Source: Vicinamibacterales bacterium (GTDB lineage: Bacteria; Acidobacteriota; Vicinamibacteria; Vicinamibacterales; SCN-69-37). From it: a DNA stretch of 64,000 nt. The translations under genes were made by a program, and so were the position numbers. Location: assembly GCA_030827135.1 (NCBI GenBank), contig JAURFE010000004.1, positions 1 to 64,000 of the forward strand. Reading direction: 5' to 3'. Below are positions 62,292-64,000 of this stretch, piece by piece (within the stretch, counting starts at the first letter, position 1; each line of letters opens with the position of its first letter). The notes under the pieces are model-generated. The model did no database searches. It was not told the origin of the DNA and saw nothing but the letters and a program-made list of their open reading frames with translations.

Positions 62292-63927
62292 TCGCACCCG
62301 GCGCCTGAGGCGCATGGAGCGAGACCGCCGACAACCGCAACCTCCCCGCCGCGCCCGGAGGCGTGTGCGGTGCATCCACCACAAACAGCAGCGATTGCAG
62401 ACGAGCGGCGACAGGCCGTCTCAACGTGTCGCGTTCGGCCGGCATGAAGTCCGAGAGCCGCAGTCGCACCGCACGAGGTCTGGTGTCTGCATAGACCGAA
62501 CGCACCCAGCGCTCGCCGTCTCCGGCATGGTCGGGCAACCGCACCTGCACGGAGAACCGCATCGGTCGATCCGCCTCGACGATGAAGGCGATCTCATCAA
62601 AACTCTCGGCGGGATCAAGCGGGTGTACGAGCGCCGCGTATTGCCCGGGTGCGGTGCCTGGGACCAGCGAAAACGACCAGTCGATGTGCGCGGCATCACC
62701 ACGCCAGCTGGTCGTCGTCGCCGGATGATGCTCGACCACCCAGGTCGAGGCGCCGACTCCTGTGGGGATCGCAATGTCACGTCCGGAGGGCCGCGGCGGT
62801 TCCGGCACGGCCGGCACGACCGGCGGCGGCACAAACACCGGCGCGCTGACGATCCACGGCACGTCATGGCCCGGCCAGCGCACTTCAACGCGATACAGCC
62901 CGGGGGCCGTGATGGGCGCGCGGGCCTTCCCGGCCGCGGCGGCGATTTCGCGCCCGTGGTGCCACACCGACACGAGGGCATCGGGTGCGCCGGCGACCTC
63001 GGCGGCAAATGCATCCGCCGTACGGGTGATCGTCAGTACCGCCGGGGTGGCAATTGCACGGACGACGGAATACGACTGGCCGGTGCGCAGGCTCTCAAGC
63101 AGTCGTGCGGCATCACGGGTGGCGTCACCGCTGGGCGGTTCGGTGAGCCAGACACCCTGCACCAGCGTGTGGAACATGTCGGCGTATGAGGGACGCGCAA
63201 GAATGGTTCGCGCCGCGCGTGGTTCGCTCTGCTCGTCGAGGCCGATACGTGCGTGCGCATCAACGGCCGCGAGACCGACGACAGGCCGCGACCGTGACCA
63301 GGATTCCCACCGGCGGAACGTGGCGCGCGGGGGCGCAAACAGGCTGGCGATTGCCGGAGCCGGACGCGCGACGTAATGCAGCGCCGCCTGCAGAAGCCGT
63401 CGGCTGGAATCGTCGCGCCACTCCGAGTCCGCATTGATCCACTCGATGCCGTCGGCGCTGCGACCGGTCCATCGCAGATCGCGTTTGCCCGAAGCCGGAT
63501 GGGCCGCCACGGTCCACGCCCCGAGGCGATGGGCATCCTCAATCACATCGCGGGACTCACCGCCCAGCGGGTACGGCGCGGCGGTGCGCAGACCGAGCAC
63601 GACGAGATGGCCGTCACGCGTGGATACTTCAACTCCGTCGATGACAAGCACGCCATGCCGATACGCCGGCGCCTCTGGTGTGCGCACGGCGTCGCCGTGG
63701 TCCGCCAGAACCACAAACTGGAGACCGGCCTCGGCCGCCGCCCTCGCGACATTATCGACGCTGCCGGATCCGTCGGACCGGGTGGTGTGAATGTGATACG
63801 CGCCGAACACGGTGGTTGGCGGCGGCGTGATCGCCAGAACGGTGGTCGCGGCCGGCAGCGTCAGACCGCCGTACGTGAGGACGACGACGGCGAGGGCTGC
63901 CAGCGTGATCAGCAATGTGCGCTTCAC
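62275..63927 (-). CDS. PHP-domain (CehA/McbA-like) metallohydrolase
   Basis: 550 residues. An N-terminal membrane anchor or signal sequence (about 1-32) precedes a PHP domain with metal-binding motifs AYHIHTTRSDGSGS, VLADHGD, EVSTRDGH and VAAHPASG. A middle region and a C-terminal all-beta domain follow. CehA-type proteins hydrolyse carbaryl, but most homologues have unknown substrates. It follows the xerD-like gene by 15 bp on the minus strand, so is probably cotranscribed with it. Confidence 0.8.
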   Translation of the reverse strand: MKRTLLITLAALAVVVLTYGGLTLPAATTVLAITPPPTTVFGAYHIHTTRSDGSGSVDNVARAAAEAGLQFVVLADHGDAVRTPEAPAYRHGVLVIDGVEVSTRDGHLVVLGLRTAAPYPLGGESRDVIEDAHRLGAWTVAAHPASGKRDLRWTGRSADGIEWINADSEWRDDSSRRLLQAALHYVARPAPAIASLFAPPRATFRRWESWSRSRPVVGLAAVDAHARIGLDEQSEPRAARTILARPSYADMFHTLVQGVWLTEPPSGDATRDAARLLESLRTGQSYSVVRAIATPAVLTITRTADAFAAEVAGAPDALVSVWHHGREIAAAAGKARAPITAPGLYRVEVRWPGHDVPWIVSAPVFVPPPVVPAVPEPPRPSGRDIAIPTGVGASTWVVEHHPATTTSWRGDAAHIDWSFSLVPGTAPGQYAALVHPLDPAESFDEIAFIVEADRPMRFSVQVRLPDHAGDGERWVRSVYADTRPRAVRLRLSDFMPAERDTLRRPVAARLQSLLFVVDAPHTPPGAAGRLRLSAVSLHAPQAPGAITSER

Positions 63928-63942
63928 GTGGCTGGCCCCATG

Positions 63943-64000
63943 TTACTCCCGCGGGTGGAAGTTGTCGTACACCTGCCGCAGGCGGGCTTCGAGGACGTGG
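63943..64000 (-). CDS. xerD: XerD-like tyrosine recombinase (last 18 codons)
   Basis: Only the 3' end is present. The minus strand reads HVLEARLRQVYDNFHPRE-stop, matching the C-terminal end of XerC/XerD proteins (..YTHVLEARLK.VYD.FHPR), which directly follows the catalytic tyrosine. XerCD resolve chromosome dimers at dif. Most of the gene lies beyond the window edge. Confidence 0.75.
   Translation of the reverse strand, partial: HVLEARLRQVYDNFHPRE

Overview
The window is a GC-rich bacterial chromosome segment densely packed with genes. An LPS-export system, a Tol-Pal system and a TonB receptor show a diderm cell with an outer membrane. The BNR/Vps10-like secreted protein, the HPrK-containing regulatory PTS, the one-chain LptF-LptG permease and the general gene style suggest an Acidobacteriota genome, perhaps Vicinamibacteria. 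That placement is inference; no rRNA is present to confirm it.

Layout. 1-7.3 kb: the end of a membrane glycosyltransferase-like gene, a Gdx-type SMR exporter, a small charged protein, a TonB-dependent receptor, a large secreted Vps10/BNR-repeat protein and apt. 7.5-15.8 kb: an accessory island bounded on the left by tRNA-Arg(CCT) and on the right by a tRNA 3'-end fragment in the same orientation. It holds a truncated tyrosine recombinase, an excisionase-like HTH protein, a tRNA-Phe-like gene with a GAG anticodon plus a partial second copy, three direct copies of a 29-55 bp repeat each lying at a gene breakpoint, a beta-barrel protein gene, a three-gene aminotransferase/GNAT/PlsC operon, and an AT-rich membrane-protein gene preceded by a frameshifted small ORF. 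15.9-24.7 kb: a TPR membrane protein, agmatinase, oligopeptide-binding lipoprotein and mutS (minus strand), then tsaB-rimI, a DUF465 protein and psd-pssA (phosphatidylethanolamine synthesis). 24.7-32 kb: a very large NtrY-like histidine kinase, a membrane protein, a MocR/LysN-type aminotransferase and a beta-propeller protein. 32-48.8 kb: one long plus-strand run: guaA, dnaE, accA, recJ, fused lptC/lptA, lptB, rpoN, hprK, rapZ, EIIA(Man), HPr, EI and a cupin. 49-54.5 kb (minus): tolQ-tolR-tonB/tolA-tolB-pal-cpoB and ssb. 54.6-62.3 kb (plus): recN, miaB, a bifunctional-nuclease-domain protein, parA-parB and a fused lptF-lptG. The window ends in a PHP-domain protein and the last codons of a XerD-like recombinase.

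How the genes work together. LptCA, LptB and LptFG would together form the inner-membrane and periplasmic part of an LPS transporter. EI, HPr (with His15 and Ser46), EIIA and HPrK form a phosphorelay without any visible sugar permease, encoded directly after rpoN and rapZ, so a regulatory rather than transport role is likely. The island operon could make an acylated amino compound (an aminolipid); this is the best candidate here for an undescribed pathway, but its chemistry is inferred only from family membership.
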